DNA of 64,000 bases, from contig NZ_CP061303.1 of the NCBI RefSeq assembly GCF_018687695.1, forward strand, positions 930,001 to 994,000, read 5' to 3'. The notes beneath the pieces are model-generated. The model was not told where the DNA came from and did not search any database. It worked only from the letters and a program-made list of their open reading frames with translations. This DNA comes from Polynucleobacter sp. MG-6-Vaara-E2. GTDB lineage: Bacteria > Pseudomonadota > Gammaproteobacteria > Burkholderiales > Burkholderiaceae. This document shows, one piece after another, positions 1-8,614 of the stretch; the stretch's first letter is position 1, and every line of letters starts with the position of its first letter. Made by a program: the position numbers and the translations under genes.

Positions 1-185
1 TTGGTAGTCAACGAATTTCCCGCCAAGACTTCTAACCAGGCAGGATCGGATGGTAATCCATCGCTATTGAGCTCTAATCCAATGAGCTTCGCAGCGGCAG
101 GAGAAAATGCCACCCAATAAGGATTGGGAATTGGGCTAGGGTGGGTTATCTGACAGGCGTCATCGCCGCTTAAGGTAAAGGCCAT
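1..185 (-). CDS. selO: SelO/YdiU family protein (N-terminal part, runs off left edge)
   Basis: This is the first 61 codons of a minus-strand gene that continues beyond the left edge. The translation starts MAFTLSGDDACQ and contains NPYWVAFSPAAAKLIGL. That matches the N-terminal signature of the SelO/YdiU (UPF0061) family, in which a 'NP.LVA.SP..A..LGL' segment precedes the pseudokinase domain. Family knowledge: SelO transfers AMP to protein hydroxyl side chains. The catalytic region lies outside the window, so activity cannot be judged. The ATG at 185 faces the thioesterase gene at 240, leaving about 55 bases for divergent promoters. Confidence 0.75.
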   Translation of the reverse strand, partial: MAFTLSGDDACQITHPSPIPNPYWVAFSPAAAKLIGLELNSDGLPSDPAWLEVLAGNSLTT

Positions 186-239
186 CAGACTATTCTAGGT
201 GTATTCCCAAAATGGTGCTGAAGCCTCTAAAATTGAAAT

Positions 240-722
240 ATGAACAAACAAGTCCAAATTAATCCGCAAACTCAATTAGCCAATTTAGGCGAGGAATTAA
301 ATGTTCCCTTTCTAAAACTCTTAGGTGTTCGCTTCCTGAGCGCAGAGATGGGCAAAGGGGAAATTCTTCTCGCAATCAAGCCTGAACATACCAATACTTG
401 GGCAGTTGCACACGGCGGTGTTTTGTTGACTTTGATGGACGTGGCAATGGCTGTAGCTGCACGTTCGGGCGACCCCAGCGACCGCAGCGTAGTCACGATT
501 GAGTTAAAAAACAACTTTATGCAAGCTGCTAATGGTGTATTGCGCGTTAAGGCAGATACCGTTCGCAGAACCGCGACAATGGCTTTTTGTGAGGCCAAAC
601 TCTACAACGATCAAGGTGAAGTATGTTGCATGGCGACAGGAACCTTTCAGTTCATTAAGCGCCTGCCGACCCGAGATGCAAAAGGGGACCGTGTTGTGAA
701 CGAAGATCTTCGTTCAGACTAA
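240..722 (+). CDS. PaaI-type hotdog-fold thioesterase
   Basis: A 160-residue single-domain hotdog protein. The family signature HGGVLLTLMDVAMA lies at about residues 58-71, with the usual His-Gly-Gly and the Asp at about 67 that serves in catalysis in PaaI/YbgC-like acyl-CoA thioesterases. The N-terminal 20 residues are a short extension. It probably hydrolyses a medium-chain or aromatic acyl-CoA in the cytoplasm; the substrate cannot be read from sequence. The gene stands alone, divergent from selO and convergent with the NRDE gene. The Shine-Dalgarno sequence before this ATG is weak. Confidence 0.8.
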   Translation: MNKQVQINPQTQLANLGEELNVPFLKLLGVRFLSAEMGKGEILLAIKPEHTNTWAVAHGGVLLTLMDVAMAVAARSGDPSDRSVVTIELKNNFMQAANGVLRVKADTVRRTATMAFCEAKLYNDQGEVCCMATGTFQFIKRLPTRDAKGDRVVNEDLRSD

Positions 723-740
723 CTCAAGTTACCTGCGTTT

Positions 741-1598
741 TTAAACAGACAGGTTTGATCCTGGCGCAGTACTTAGTGCGCCCGTAATGACGTCGTGGCC
801 AACGGTACCGCTTGCATCAAAACGTCGCTCCACCATTTCAAATTGACCATCTTTACGCACCCTGAGCACTGTGCTGGAACGGGTGCCGTAAGAGGGGGTC
901 TTAATAAATGCAGGGGAGAGCGCTTTTTCCCACTCTTTGCTAACTCCCGTGCTAGGCAATTCATGATCGCTGGCATGGTGGGTATCGGCCAAAACTTTAA
1001 GATATTGGTCCGCGCTCTTGAGTTGACCATGATCCATTGCTAATACCTGAGCAAAGGCGGCAACCCGATGATTTACCTTGGGCCATGGGGTATCAAGCAT
1101 GGCATTGGATAACCCGTATACACCTGGTGACAGGGGCTGATGCGGAAACACTTTACGAGGGCGGATATTTTGACCCATCAAGATCCGATTACTCACCCAG
1201 TGCATCTCCGCATTTGCAGGATCGCTAAGGTCTGCCATTAATAAATTAAAGCCGTTGTAGTGAGAAAAGCGCTTCGAGTTTTCTTCAACAAATGAAGTTG
1301 GCTTATCTTTGCTTGTTAAATACATCAAAGATAATTCGCCGCGAGTTCTGGCATCTGGATTTTTTTCGCTTGGCGCACGAACGTTTGTAAGGGCGGCAAA
1401 CTTTCCTGTTTTGGTAAAACCTAACCAAGTACCAGGGCTACCCAAAACATCTGCGCGATCTCTGCCCGCCAAGACATGAGGATGCTCTGGCCAATAAGCG
1501 AGACCTTCGGTATCACGCTCATAAAACTCATCGCGATTAGCTGCAACGACTAATGAATAGTCGGGATGCGAATTCCATGCGAAGAGAATGAGGCACAT
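741..1598 (-). CDS. NRDE (TANGO2-like) family protein
   Basis: A 285-residue protein that begins MCLILFAW and carries Asn-Arg-Asp-Glu at residues 21-24, which names the NRDE/TANGO2 family. Cys2 directly after the initiator Met is conserved in the family and suggests an Ntn-hydrolase-type fold. The biochemical role in bacteria is unsettled; eukaryotic TANGO2 has been linked to haem trafficking. The gene lies 23 bases downstream of ygfZ on the same strand, so the two are probably co-transcribed. No clear ribosome binding site precedes the ATG. Confidence 0.8.
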   Translation of the reverse strand: MCLILFAWNSHPDYSLVVAANRDEFYERDTEGLAYWPEHPHVLAGRDRADVLGSPGTWLGFTKTGKFAALTNVRAPSEKNPDARTRGELSLMYLTSKDKPTSFVEENSKRFSHYNGFNLLMADLSDPANAEMHWVSNRILMGQNIRPRKVFPHQPLSPGVYGLSNAMLDTPWPKVNHRVAAFAQVLAMDHGQLKSADQYLKVLADTHHASDHELPSTGVSKEWEKALSPAFIKTPSYGTRSSTVLRVRKDGQFEMVERRFDASGTVGHDVITGALSTAPGSNLSV

Positions 1599-1621
1599 AA
1601 AGGAGGGTAGTTATTCTGGAT

Positions 1622-2617
1622 TTAGATTTCGATTAAAGGGTAGGGCAATGCGTCTATTTTTAACACAGGTCCTTGAGCACTTCCTAACCGAATTTCACCC
1701 TTTTCTAGCGCTTCCAACTTGCATTCCACCTGTAAATCCAGCCGATTTAAGTCTTGTGCGCTTGGGGACGATAAAACCACCATTCCAGCTGGTTGACTCG
1801 GGTCCAAGCTATGAAATAACTCTGTTCCTGGACCAAAGAGGCCTAGATCAGCGGCTCTATCGGTATGAGCTAAAAAAAGACGTCTTTTAATTACGCCGCG
1901 ATATTGGCTGCGAGCGACAATTTCTTGACCTGGATAACATCCTTTTTTGAAATCCACTCCGGCAACAGATTCAAAATTAATCATTTGCGGAACAAACTGT
2001 TCTTGCGTTGCCAGCACGATTCGGGGAATGGCGCTTTGAACTTCCAAATCATTCCATGTATTGATCATGGAATGATCTTCAGTTGGTACCGCGTTCTCTT
2101 GAGCAACCAAGATGCGACCGTAAGATTGACTGTTTACAAAAACATCCGGTAAACGCAGCCCAATCGCAGAGTCATTTATTTCAAATTCTGCAATCTCACT
2201 GCTTGCAGAAAAATACCCCGAGATGGTCATTTGATTAGATACATCCGTTATCTTGACTTTAGATCGCAATACAAACATCGCTAATCGTTTAGCAATACTC
2301 GCCGCAATATCTTTAGAGATAAATAAAGCAAAGCGATCGTCTGATGATTCACTTACTGGAACTAAAGTGATCCACGCACTTGCGAGTAATCTCCCTTTAG
2401 GACTGCAATATCCAACTAGTCTGGTGGCTGCATAGCTTTCTGCGATTTGAGGCGAAAAGGTACGACGCAGCCCTAAAACTGAATTCGTGAGTTGATTCTG
2501 TAAAAAGCTTGCGGCATCTGACCCCTCTACCAATATCAACCCCCATTGAGGTAGGGGGGATAGGCCAGAGGAGGGGATTTCCCCTTGATTATGTGTATTT
2601 TGGCTAATGTTGGTCAT
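1622..2617 (-). CDS. ygfZ: YgfZ, folate-binding protein of Fe-S/tRNA modification
   Basis: A GcvT-related protein of 331 residues with the family motif KGCYPGQE near residues 225-232, including the conserved Cys. In E. coli, YgfZ binds folate and supports Fe-S enzymes such as MiaB. I chose the internal ATG at 2617 because GGGAG sits about 6 bases upstream. A longer reading to 2722 would run antisense into mltG and adds a basic, non-conserved 35-residue leader. The gene is divergent from mltG, with 52 bases between the start codons. YgfZ and MltG (YceG) are often neighbours in proteobacteria. Confidence 0.87.
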   Translation of the reverse strand: MTNISQNTHNQGEIPSSGLSPLPQWGLILVEGSDAASFLQNQLTNSVLGLRRTFSPQIAESYAATRLVGYCSPKGRLLASAWITLVPVSESSDDRFALFISKDIAASIAKRLAMFVLRSKVKITDVSNQMTISGYFSASSEIAEFEINDSAIGLRLPDVFVNSQSYGRILVAQENAVPTEDHSMINTWNDLEVQSAIPRIVLATQEQFVPQMINFESVAGVDFKKGCYPGQEIVARSQYRGVIKRRLFLAHTDRAADLGLFGPGTELFHSLDPSQPAGMVVLSSPSAQDLNRLDLQVECKLEALEKGEIRLGSAQGPVLKIDALPYPLIEI

Positions 2618-2669
2618 CTCCCTTTTATCATAGCCTGATGCACGGAAAAATTCAGGGAAGATCCTTTTT

Positions 2670-3695
2670 ATGAATAAAAAGACGGAACGTCTTGTCCTGA
2701 GGACTCTCATGATTGGACTCATCGGATTGGTATTCGTTTACGGCGGCATATTTCTATGGTCAGTCGTACCAAGCCAAGCAAACATTCAAGATATACCAGC
2801 GTATAAGGTCAAAATTTCGCCGCAATCGAGTCTGGCGAGCATTGCAAAACAATTACAGGATCAGGGCGTATCTGTTTACACACTTGCATTTCAAGTAAGC
2901 GCTAAAGCATTATTTGTTGGCTCAAAGTTAAAACCAGGAACCTATCAATTACCTATTGGGGCTAGCTTAGGAAAAATATTGCTACAGATGGCACGCGGCG
3001 ATCGTGTGAGAGAAAGCATTGCGATTATTCCGGGCATGACCATACGGCAGCTTCGTGCCCTAATAGATTCACACCCTGCATTGGTACATCAAACTAAAGG
3101 GTTGAGTTCAAATGCATTACTGCAAAGCTTGAATCTGAGTTTTCCAAATGATGAAGGTCTATTTTTTCCTGACACCTACGTCTTTGATCCAGGTGAATCT
3201 GATGTCAGCATCTATCGACGTGCCTCGCTTGCTATGCAAAAGCAGCTTACTCAAATTTGGGAGCAAAAGCCCGCTAATTCACCTCTCAAAACCCCCTATG
3301 AGTTGCTCATTTTGTCTTCCATCATTGAAAAAGAGACCGGCAAATCCAGTGATCGAGGCTTTGTTGCAGCAGTTTTTATTAATCGCCTGAATAAGGGCAT
3401 GATGTTGCAGACTGATCCTACGGTCATTTATGGAATAGGGCCTCAGTTTGATGGCAATTTACGCAAGGCAGATCTTCGTAAAGATAGTCCCTACAATACC
3501 TACATGCGCAAAGGTTTACCCCCTACACCAATAGCAATGCCCAGCAAAGAATCGCTTTTGGCAACAGTCCATCCTGCTCAAAGCAAGGCCCTTTACTTTG
3601 TTGCAAAAGGGGATGGTAGCAGTCACTTTTCTGAAACTCTTAACGAACATGAATCCGCCGTTGATCTCTATCAGCGAAAATTAGCTCCAAAATAA
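2670..3695 (+). CDS. mltG: Endolytic murein transglycosylase MltG (YceG)
   Basis: A 341-residue inner-membrane protein with one N-terminal membrane segment at about residues 13-32 and a YceG domain filling the rest. The catalytic-site stretch ILSSIIEKETG places the presumed catalytic Glu near residue 220, equivalent to E218 in E. coli. It is followed by the conserved NRLNKGMMLQTDPTVIYG stretch. MltG cleaves nascent glycan strands and acts as a terminase for peptidoglycan polymerisation. AGGGAAG about 9 bases upstream supports the start. It heads a tight operon with tmk, holB and tatD, an arrangement also known from E. coli (yceG-tmk-holB-ycfH). Confidence 0.95.
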   Translation: MNKKTERLVLRTLMIGLIGLVFVYGGIFLWSVVPSQANIQDIPAYKVKISPQSSLASIAKQLQDQGVSVYTLAFQVSAKALFVGSKLKPGTYQLPIGASLGKILLQMARGDRVRESIAIIPGMTIRQLRALIDSHPALVHQTKGLSSNALLQSLNLSFPNDEGLFFPDTYVFDPGESDVSIYRRASLAMQKQLTQIWEQKPANSPLKTPYELLILSSIIEKETGKSSDRGFVAAVFINRLNKGMMLQTDPTVIYGIGPQFDGNLRKADLRKDSPYNTYMRKGLPPTPIAMPSKESLLATVHPAQSKALYFVAKGDGSSHFSETLNEHESAVDLYQRKLAPK

Positions 3696-3702
3696 AATTA
3701 AT

Positions 3703-4341
3703 ATGAAATCAACATCTCTGGGATATTTCATCAGCTTTGAAGGCATAGATGGTGCAGGTAAAAGTACACACATCGAGTCATTTTGCAAGCTCATGCAACA
3801 ACGTTTTCCAGATCGTGAAGTCATCCTAACGCGAGAGCCAGGTGGAACACCATTAGGTGAACAGTTGCGTCGATTATTACTCGATGCCCCCATGAATCTG
3901 GAAACAGAAGCTTTGCTCATGTTCGCAGCTCGCCGAGAACATATTGCCCAAGTGATTGAACCTGCATTGCTTGCAGGAAAAATTGTGATTTCAGATCGCT
4001 TTACTGATGCAAGTTTTGCTTATCAAGGTGGCGGTCGCGGACTGAGTATCCAGAAATTAAATGATTTGGAGAAATGGGTTCAGGGGCGTCCCGATGGATC
4101 TTTATTGGAGCCCAATTTGACAATCCTCTTCGATTTACCCGGCGACATAGCAGAAGCGCGTCGCTCAAAAGTTCGCGCTCCAGATAAATTTGAACAAATG
4201 GATTTACTTTTTTTTGAAAAAGTTCGTCAAGAATATTTGCGACGCGCCAAAGAAGACTCAAAGCGTTTTCATCTAGTGGATGCGACTAAAACCCCAGAAG
4301 TCATTTGGGAAGAATTGCAATCTCTGAAGATCGATCTATAA
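3703..4341 (+). CDS. tmk: Thymidylate kinase
   Basis: dTMP kinase of 212 residues, the usual length. The P-loop GIDGAGKS is at residues 14-21, the DR motif (SDRFTDAS) is near 98, and an arginine-bearing LID segment is near residues 145-155. It phosphorylates dTMP to dTDP for DNA synthesis. It lies seven bases after mltG, and its stop codon abuts the holB start with no gap, so translation of the two is probably coupled. The ribosome binding site is weak, consistent with re-initiation after mltG. Confidence 0.96.
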   Translation: MKSTSLGYFISFEGIDGAGKSTHIESFCKLMQQRFPDREVILTREPGGTPLGEQLRRLLLDAPMNLETEALLMFAARREHIAQVIEPALLAGKIVISDRFTDASFAYQGGGRGLSIQKLNDLEKWVQGRPDGSLLEPNLTILFDLPGDIAEARRSKVRAPDKFEQMDLLFFEKVRQEYLRRAKEDSKRFHLVDATKTPEVIWEELQSLKIDL

Positions 4342-5484
4342 ATGTCTGATCTCATGTCTTCTATGGAGCAAGAAAGCCAGGTAGCACCGTGGCTCAAACC
4401 TCTATGGGATAGCCTGAACTTTGGCAAGTTACCCAATGCCATTTTGTTACATGGGCAATCTGGTATTGGTAAGTTCGCATTTGCTGTAGAACTTGCCAAG
4501 GCCTTGCTTTGCGAGGCAGGTAATAGCCCTAAGCCTTGCAATCAATGCGAAGCTTGCCATTGGTTTAATACTGGCAATCACCCAGACTTTATTGCATTGG
4601 TGCCAGAGACGCATCGTAAACTTTTGCCACAAGCAGATTTTGAATCTGAAGATACGCCCAAACGTGGTAAAGCCTCAAAAGATGATTCTGATGGTGAACC
4701 AAGCGAGAAAAAAGAGAAGAAGAATATTTCCATCGAGGAAACGAGAAGCGCAATTGAGAGTCTTTCGATTGGCTCGCATCGTGGTGGTCACCGCGTGATC
4801 TTGATTTACCCCTTAGAGCTACTTCGTTCTGATGCTGCTAATACCTTGCTGAAATCGCTAGAAGAACCACCAGCTAATACGATCTTTATTCTATTGGCCG
4901 ATCGCGTTGATCGTGTTTTACCAACCATCCGCTCACGTTGCCGACTATTGACAGCTCCCAGACCTGATCGGAACCAAGGATTGGCTTGGCTAAAGTCCCA
5001 AGTAACAACTATTCCCTACCTCAAAATTAGTGATGGTGATATTGATACGATTTATGACGAGCAGGGTGGGGCGCCCTTTGCCGTTCTTGAATCGATCATT
5101 GCACGTCACAACAAGGACGAGAAGGATGAACTCACAATTGCCATTGCCTCCTCTCGAGTGTTGTTGCAATCCATGGCGCAGGGCGGTCGTATTCCTTGGT
5201 TGGAAACGGCTGAAAAGATCCATAAAGCCCAGTTTTCATTTTTACTGGCAACAATGCAGCGCTGGGTTTCCGATATTCAAATGGTTTCACAAGGTGGACA
5301 TCCGCGTTATTACCCAAAACATCTCCCCACACTACAAGGTCTATCCCAAACTGCCAGGGTCACCAAACTATTAGCTTTTTGGAAGGCCTTAGTGCAAGCC
5401 CGTCGCTCAGAAAACCATCCGTTAGCTAATCGTATCCAGATTGAGGCTTTGCTATCCCAGTATCAGCAAGTATTTGAGGGATAG
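4342..5484 (+). CDS. holB: DNA polymerase III subunit delta'
   Basis: A clamp-loader subunit of 380 residues. An AAA+ P-loop-like stretch, GQSGIGKF, is at about residues 38-45. Four cysteines (about 57, 66, 69, 72) form the zinc module. A sensor-like region follows (TLLKSLEEPPANTIF). The stretch at about residues 100-128 is a highly charged, low-complexity Lys/Glu/Asp insertion between the zinc module and the ATPase core, longer than in E. coli. Delta' helps load the beta clamp at the replication fork. The gene starts immediately after the tmk stop. A second M at residue 5 is an alternative start. Confidence 0.93.
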   Translation: MSDLMSSMEQESQVAPWLKPLWDSLNFGKLPNAILLHGQSGIGKFAFAVELAKALLCEAGNSPKPCNQCEACHWFNTGNHPDFIALVPETHRKLLPQADFESEDTPKRGKASKDDSDGEPSEKKEKKNISIEETRSAIESLSIGSHRGGHRVILIYPLELLRSDAANTLLKSLEEPPANTIFILLADRVDRVLPTIRSRCRLLTAPRPDRNQGLAWLKSQVTTIPYLKISDGDIDTIYDEQGGAPFAVLESIIARHNKDEKDELTIAIASSRVLLQSMAQGGRIPWLETAEKIHKAQFSFLLATMQRWVSDIQMVSQGGHPRYYPKHLPTLQGLSQTARVTKLLAFWKALVQARRSENHPLANRIQIEALLSQYQQVFEG

Positions 5485-5523
5485 CGGCAAGTTTCTTTAG
5501 ATAAGGCAGACTAAAATAGAGTT

Positions 5524-6315
5524 ATGTTTATTGACTCACACTGCCACCTCGATTTCCCAGAATTCCAAGCGCGCCTTCCAGAAGTGCTGGCTAATATGAA
5601 ATCAGCGCAGGTCAGCCATGCGCTTTGTGTATCCGTAGATATTCCAGATTTTCCAAATGTCCTCAAGCTTGCCCAGGAGCATCCGCATCTTTACGCTTCA
5701 GTTGGCGTGCACCCGGACTATGAAGATACGCCTGAACCCAGCCTTGAATTTCTAGTTGATACCGCCAAAAAGCACCCCAAGATCGTTGCGATTGGCGAAA
5801 CGGGACTCGACTATTACCGCATGGGGGATCGGAGCTATGAGTCCATGGAATGGCAAAGGGAGCGATTTAGAACTCATATTCGCGCAGCCCTTGCAGCCCG
5901 AAAGCCCCTCATTATTCATACTCGGTCCGCCTCTGAGGACACAATCAAAATCCTGAGGGAAGAGGGTGCAGAGGGTATTGGCGGTGTGATGCATTGCTTT
6001 ACCGAAAGCCTTGATGTTGCGCGCAAGGCTATGGACCTAGGCTTTTACATATCATTCTCTGGCATAGTGACCTTTAAGAGTGCCAAAGACCTTCAGGAGA
6101 CCTGTAAGCAGATTCCTTTGGATCGCATGCTGATTGAGACAGATTCACCTTATTTGGCTCCAATTCCGTACCGCGGTAAAACCAATGAACCAGCCTGGGT
6201 ATCTAAAGTAGGTGAATTTATTGCCGACCTTAAGGGCATATCTATTGAGGAGTTGGCAAGCTGTACATCAAGTAATTTTTATCAATGTTTTCAAATAGAT
6301 AGAGCAGTTAATTAA
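5524..6315 (+). CDS. TatD-family metal-dependent hydrolase (YcfH type)
   Basis: A TIM-barrel amidohydrolase of 263 residues. Metal ligands are visible in order: DSHCHLD (His6, His8), GETGLDYY (Glu92), IHTRSA (His132), MHCFTES (His157) and IETDSPYLAP (Asp207). The family includes 3'-5' exonucleases and D-aminoacyl-tRNA deacylase-like enzymes; the exact substrate is not decided by sequence. It closes the mltG-tmk-holB-tatD block. Its stop overlaps the start of the ankyrin gene by one base (TAATG), pointing to translational coupling. Confidence 0.92.
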   Translation: MFIDSHCHLDFPEFQARLPEVLANMKSAQVSHALCVSVDIPDFPNVLKLAQEHPHLYASVGVHPDYEDTPEPSLEFLVDTAKKHPKIVAIGETGLDYYRMGDRSYESMEWQRERFRTHIRAALAARKPLIIHTRSASEDTIKILREEGAEGIGGVMHCFTESLDVARKAMDLGFYISFSGIVTFKSAKDLQETCKQIPLDRMLIETDSPYLAPIPYRGKTNEPAWVSKVGEFIADLKGISIEELASCTSSNFYQCFQIDRAVN

Positions 6316-7022
6316 TGTTTAATAATATTTTCAAAATATCTGCTTTAGTAGCTCTTTTGGGCGTTTCTTCACTCACTTTTGCCCAAACAGAAGCCCAAAT
6401 TAATGATTTCACAAAGGCTGCAAAGTTCGATGATTTATCTGAGGTCAAAGCTTTGTTGGCTGCAGGTGTAAATCCAAATACGGTGGATCCCAAAGGCGAC
6501 CCTATGCTACTTATAGCGATACGGGACAAATCGTCCAAAGTGACGGAATACCTCCTTAAAGACCAGAAAATTGATGTTGATTTGTCAAATAAGTATGGAG
6601 AAACGCCGTTGATGATGGCTTCTATTGACGGTAATTTGCCTGTTGTTAAGACCTTGGTTCAGCAAAATAAGGCCAAGATTGATCACATCGGCTGGACACC
6701 TTTGCATTACGCATGCGCCAAAGGTCAATTACAGGTTGCCCAGTTTTTAGTCACTAGTGGCGCAGATGTAAATTCCCGTAGCCCAAATGGCACCACGCCA
6801 TTAATGATGGCCGCTCAAGCTGGCAACGAAGAACTCATTAAGCTCCTATTGGATAACGGTGCTGATATCCGGATGCGCAATTCCCATGGCTTCTCAGTAA
6901 TTGAGATTGCTGAGATTTATCAAAAGCCTTGGATAGCGGAGGCATTGTCATCACGTTGGCAAAAGCTATATAAGCAGCCATATCCAGGGCCTCAGAAGTA
7001 CACTTCAAACAAATCGTCCTAA
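6315..7022 (+). CDS. Exported ankyrin-repeat protein
   Basis: 235 residues. The first 23 form a Sec signal peptide ending at an Ala-containing cleavage site (LTFA-QTEA). The remainder is about five ankyrin repeats, with recognisable G.TPL..A and GADV/GADI turns (for example GWTPLHYAC near residue 124 and GTTPLMMAA near 157). It is probably a periplasmic binding scaffold; the partner is unknown. It is coupled to tatD by a TAATG overlap, as in related Burkholderiales, but no functional link is evident. Confidence 0.85.
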   Translation: MFNNIFKISALVALLGVSSLTFAQTEAQINDFTKAAKFDDLSEVKALLAAGVNPNTVDPKGDPMLLIAIRDKSSKVTEYLLKDQKIDVDLSNKYGETPLMMASIDGNLPVVKTLVQQNKAKIDHIGWTPLHYACAKGQLQVAQFLVTSGADVNSRSPNGTTPLMMAAQAGNEELIKLLLDNGADIRMRNSHGFSVIEIAEIYQKPWIAEALSSRWQKLYKQPYPGPQKYTSNKSS

Positions 7023-7092
7023 TCCCTATTTGCGTATAATCATTATTATGTCAAATAAGATATTTCTGTAGGAAAGCCTAGGTACAAATCTC

Positions 7093-7620
7093 ATGTTCAG
7101 CCTATTTCACAATACCGACCTCCCCAGCTTTGCAACGCTCTTTAATGAGATCAATACAGATATGGGAAACAGTCAAATATGGGTCATGGTTGTATCAGCA
7201 TGCTTGATGCTTGCGATCCACGCTATTGCAGTATTAGGTATTGCTGGAGCATTTCATTCCATCGATGATTTGATGACAAGGCGCCGGATTTTTGGGGCTA
7301 GCTTTCTTTCCTATTTCATTGCCATATTGTTGGTCATTGCAATACATTTGGCTGAAATCGTTGTATGGGCCTATATATGCGTGGCCCTAAGGGTATTTCC
7401 AACGAATCCCCAAACCTTTTACTTTGCTGGCGAGATGTATACCACTGTGGGATATGGAAACTACAACCTAGCAGAACAATGGCGTATCTTGCCGATCATT
7501 ATTTCTTTCTCGGGTATTTTTGCTGTATCGATGTCTGGCGCTGCTTTGTACACCATGATGGGCGCATTGCTTGGACACAATAATCAAAATCAGCACCCCA
7601 TATCAGGTTCTGGCTTTTAG
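7093..7620 (+). CDS. Small K+-channel-like membrane protein (ion channel 2 family)
   Basis: 175 residues with three hydrophobic stretches, at about 29-53, 67-100 and 131-160. Between the last two lies a pore loop with TTVGYG (117-122), the canonical potassium selectivity filter. No RCK/TrkA-N or cyclic-nucleotide domain follows, so gating must be intrinsic or supplied in trans. Function is inferred from the filter alone. The best start is the ATG at 7093, with AGG 11 bases upstream. It ends overlapping the tail of the DUF3108 gene by four bases, tail to tail. Confidence 0.8.
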   Translation: MFSLFHNTDLPSFATLFNEINTDMGNSQIWVMVVSACLMLAIHAIAVLGIAGAFHSIDDLMTRRRIFGASFLSYFIAILLVIAIHLAEIVVWAYICVALRVFPTNPQTFYFAGEMYTTVGYGNYNLAEQWRILPIIISFSGIFAVSMSGAALYTMMGALLGHNNQNQHPISGSGF

Positions 7621-8603
7621 GGGGTTACACCCACTGGTATAGGATTCTTTTGCCTAAACACCAGCTCCAGAATTCGCCCATTCGATTCCAGGGATCGAAT
7701 CTTGCCCGGCAACCATTCCAGGTCTTTTGCTAACCAAATATCGACTTGGCGCTTATAGGGATCATTTTCTCTTTGCATTAATGCGTAGTGTCGATTTACG
7801 GTTTTCCCTAAGCTAGGAATATCCTCATTAAAGGCTTCTCCATAGCTTTTAAATTGCCAATTTTCAAGGGTGTTGTAATCAACAACGGGTATAGAGCGGA
7901 TGCTTCCGGAGTCATCTATCTTGTTATTACCATTCAAAAGAGATGCTAACTGGAACATGAGACTAAATCGATCTTGAGTGCCGGGCACGATCGCAGGAGT
8001 AAATTCTGGCTTTTCAGAAAAATACATCTGCCCTCCTCCTTTTTCATCGCGATCAAATCTTGAGTAGCGTGGAGTTCTAGTGCCTCGCTGTGACCAATAA
8101 ATAATGGGGGCAATACCGTAACCGTCAACCGTACCCCGAGATTCAAATACAAAGGGGCCAACAAATGCATAGGGAATATTGACATAGAGTCGATAGGAAT
8201 TACCTTCTGTAATCCAATCAATTTCAGCGGTTTGATATTTCTGACCGTCAACATAGGCATCGTAGTAAAGAATGCCCGGCAGAGGTAATTTAAAAGCAAC
8301 GCCCTTCTGATCTATATTGCCGCCCTGCTCTCCACTAAGAGTATTGCTATCAAGACTACTGTTAGAAACACTCTCTTCCGAAACTTTCTTCTTAGGTGAT
8401 CTTGCCATCTGAATTTTTTGAGGTGGCTCGGCTTTAATTTCCGTCCTAATAATGAGATCTTCGGCTATCTCTGGAGAACTTCCAAATGAAATAAAAGATA
8501 AGCCAAAAAAAAGTAAAAAGTGCCCAAGCACCGAAACTAAAAGTGCAAGAAAAATAATTCGCAACGAGTGTGTGCGGATGATGGGTGAAAAACTCAACTG
8601 CAC
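7617..8603 (-). CDS. DUF3108 domain protein, membrane-anchored
   Basis: 328 residues with a GTG start. One hydrophobic segment at about residues 13-40 anchors the N-terminus. A basic low-complexity linker (residues ~65-90) follows, then a DUF3108 domain from about residue 110, recognisable by YDAYVDGQKYQTAEIDW and by the YWSQRG.R.PRYSRFDR stretch. DUF3108 proteins are predicted periplasmic; function is unknown. It lies 11 bases downstream of the HNH gene on the same strand. The Shine-Dalgarno sequence is weak, so expression may depend on the upstream gene. Confidence 0.8.
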   Translation of the reverse strand: MQLSFSPIIRTHSLRIIFLALLVSVLGHFLLFFGLSFISFGSSPEIAEDLIIRTEIKAEPPQKIQMARSPKKKVSEESVSNSSLDSNTLSGEQGGNIDQKGVAFKLPLPGILYYDAYVDGQKYQTAEIDWITEGNSYRLYVNIPYAFVGPFVFESRGTVDGYGIAPIIYWSQRGTRTPRYSRFDRDEKGGGQMYFSEKPEFTPAIVPGTQDRFSLMFQLASLLNGNNKIDDSGSIRSIPVVDYNTLENWQFKSYGEAFNEDIPSLGKTVNRHYALMQRENDPYKRQVDIWLAKDLEWLPGKIRSLESNGRILELVFRQKNPIPVGVTP

Positions 8604-8614
8604 GAGTGATCTTT

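Noticed and set aside
2618..2722. Longer N-terminus for ygfZ
   Set aside because: It would overlap mltG and lacks a ribosome binding site; the internal ATG at 2617 has GGGAG just upstream.
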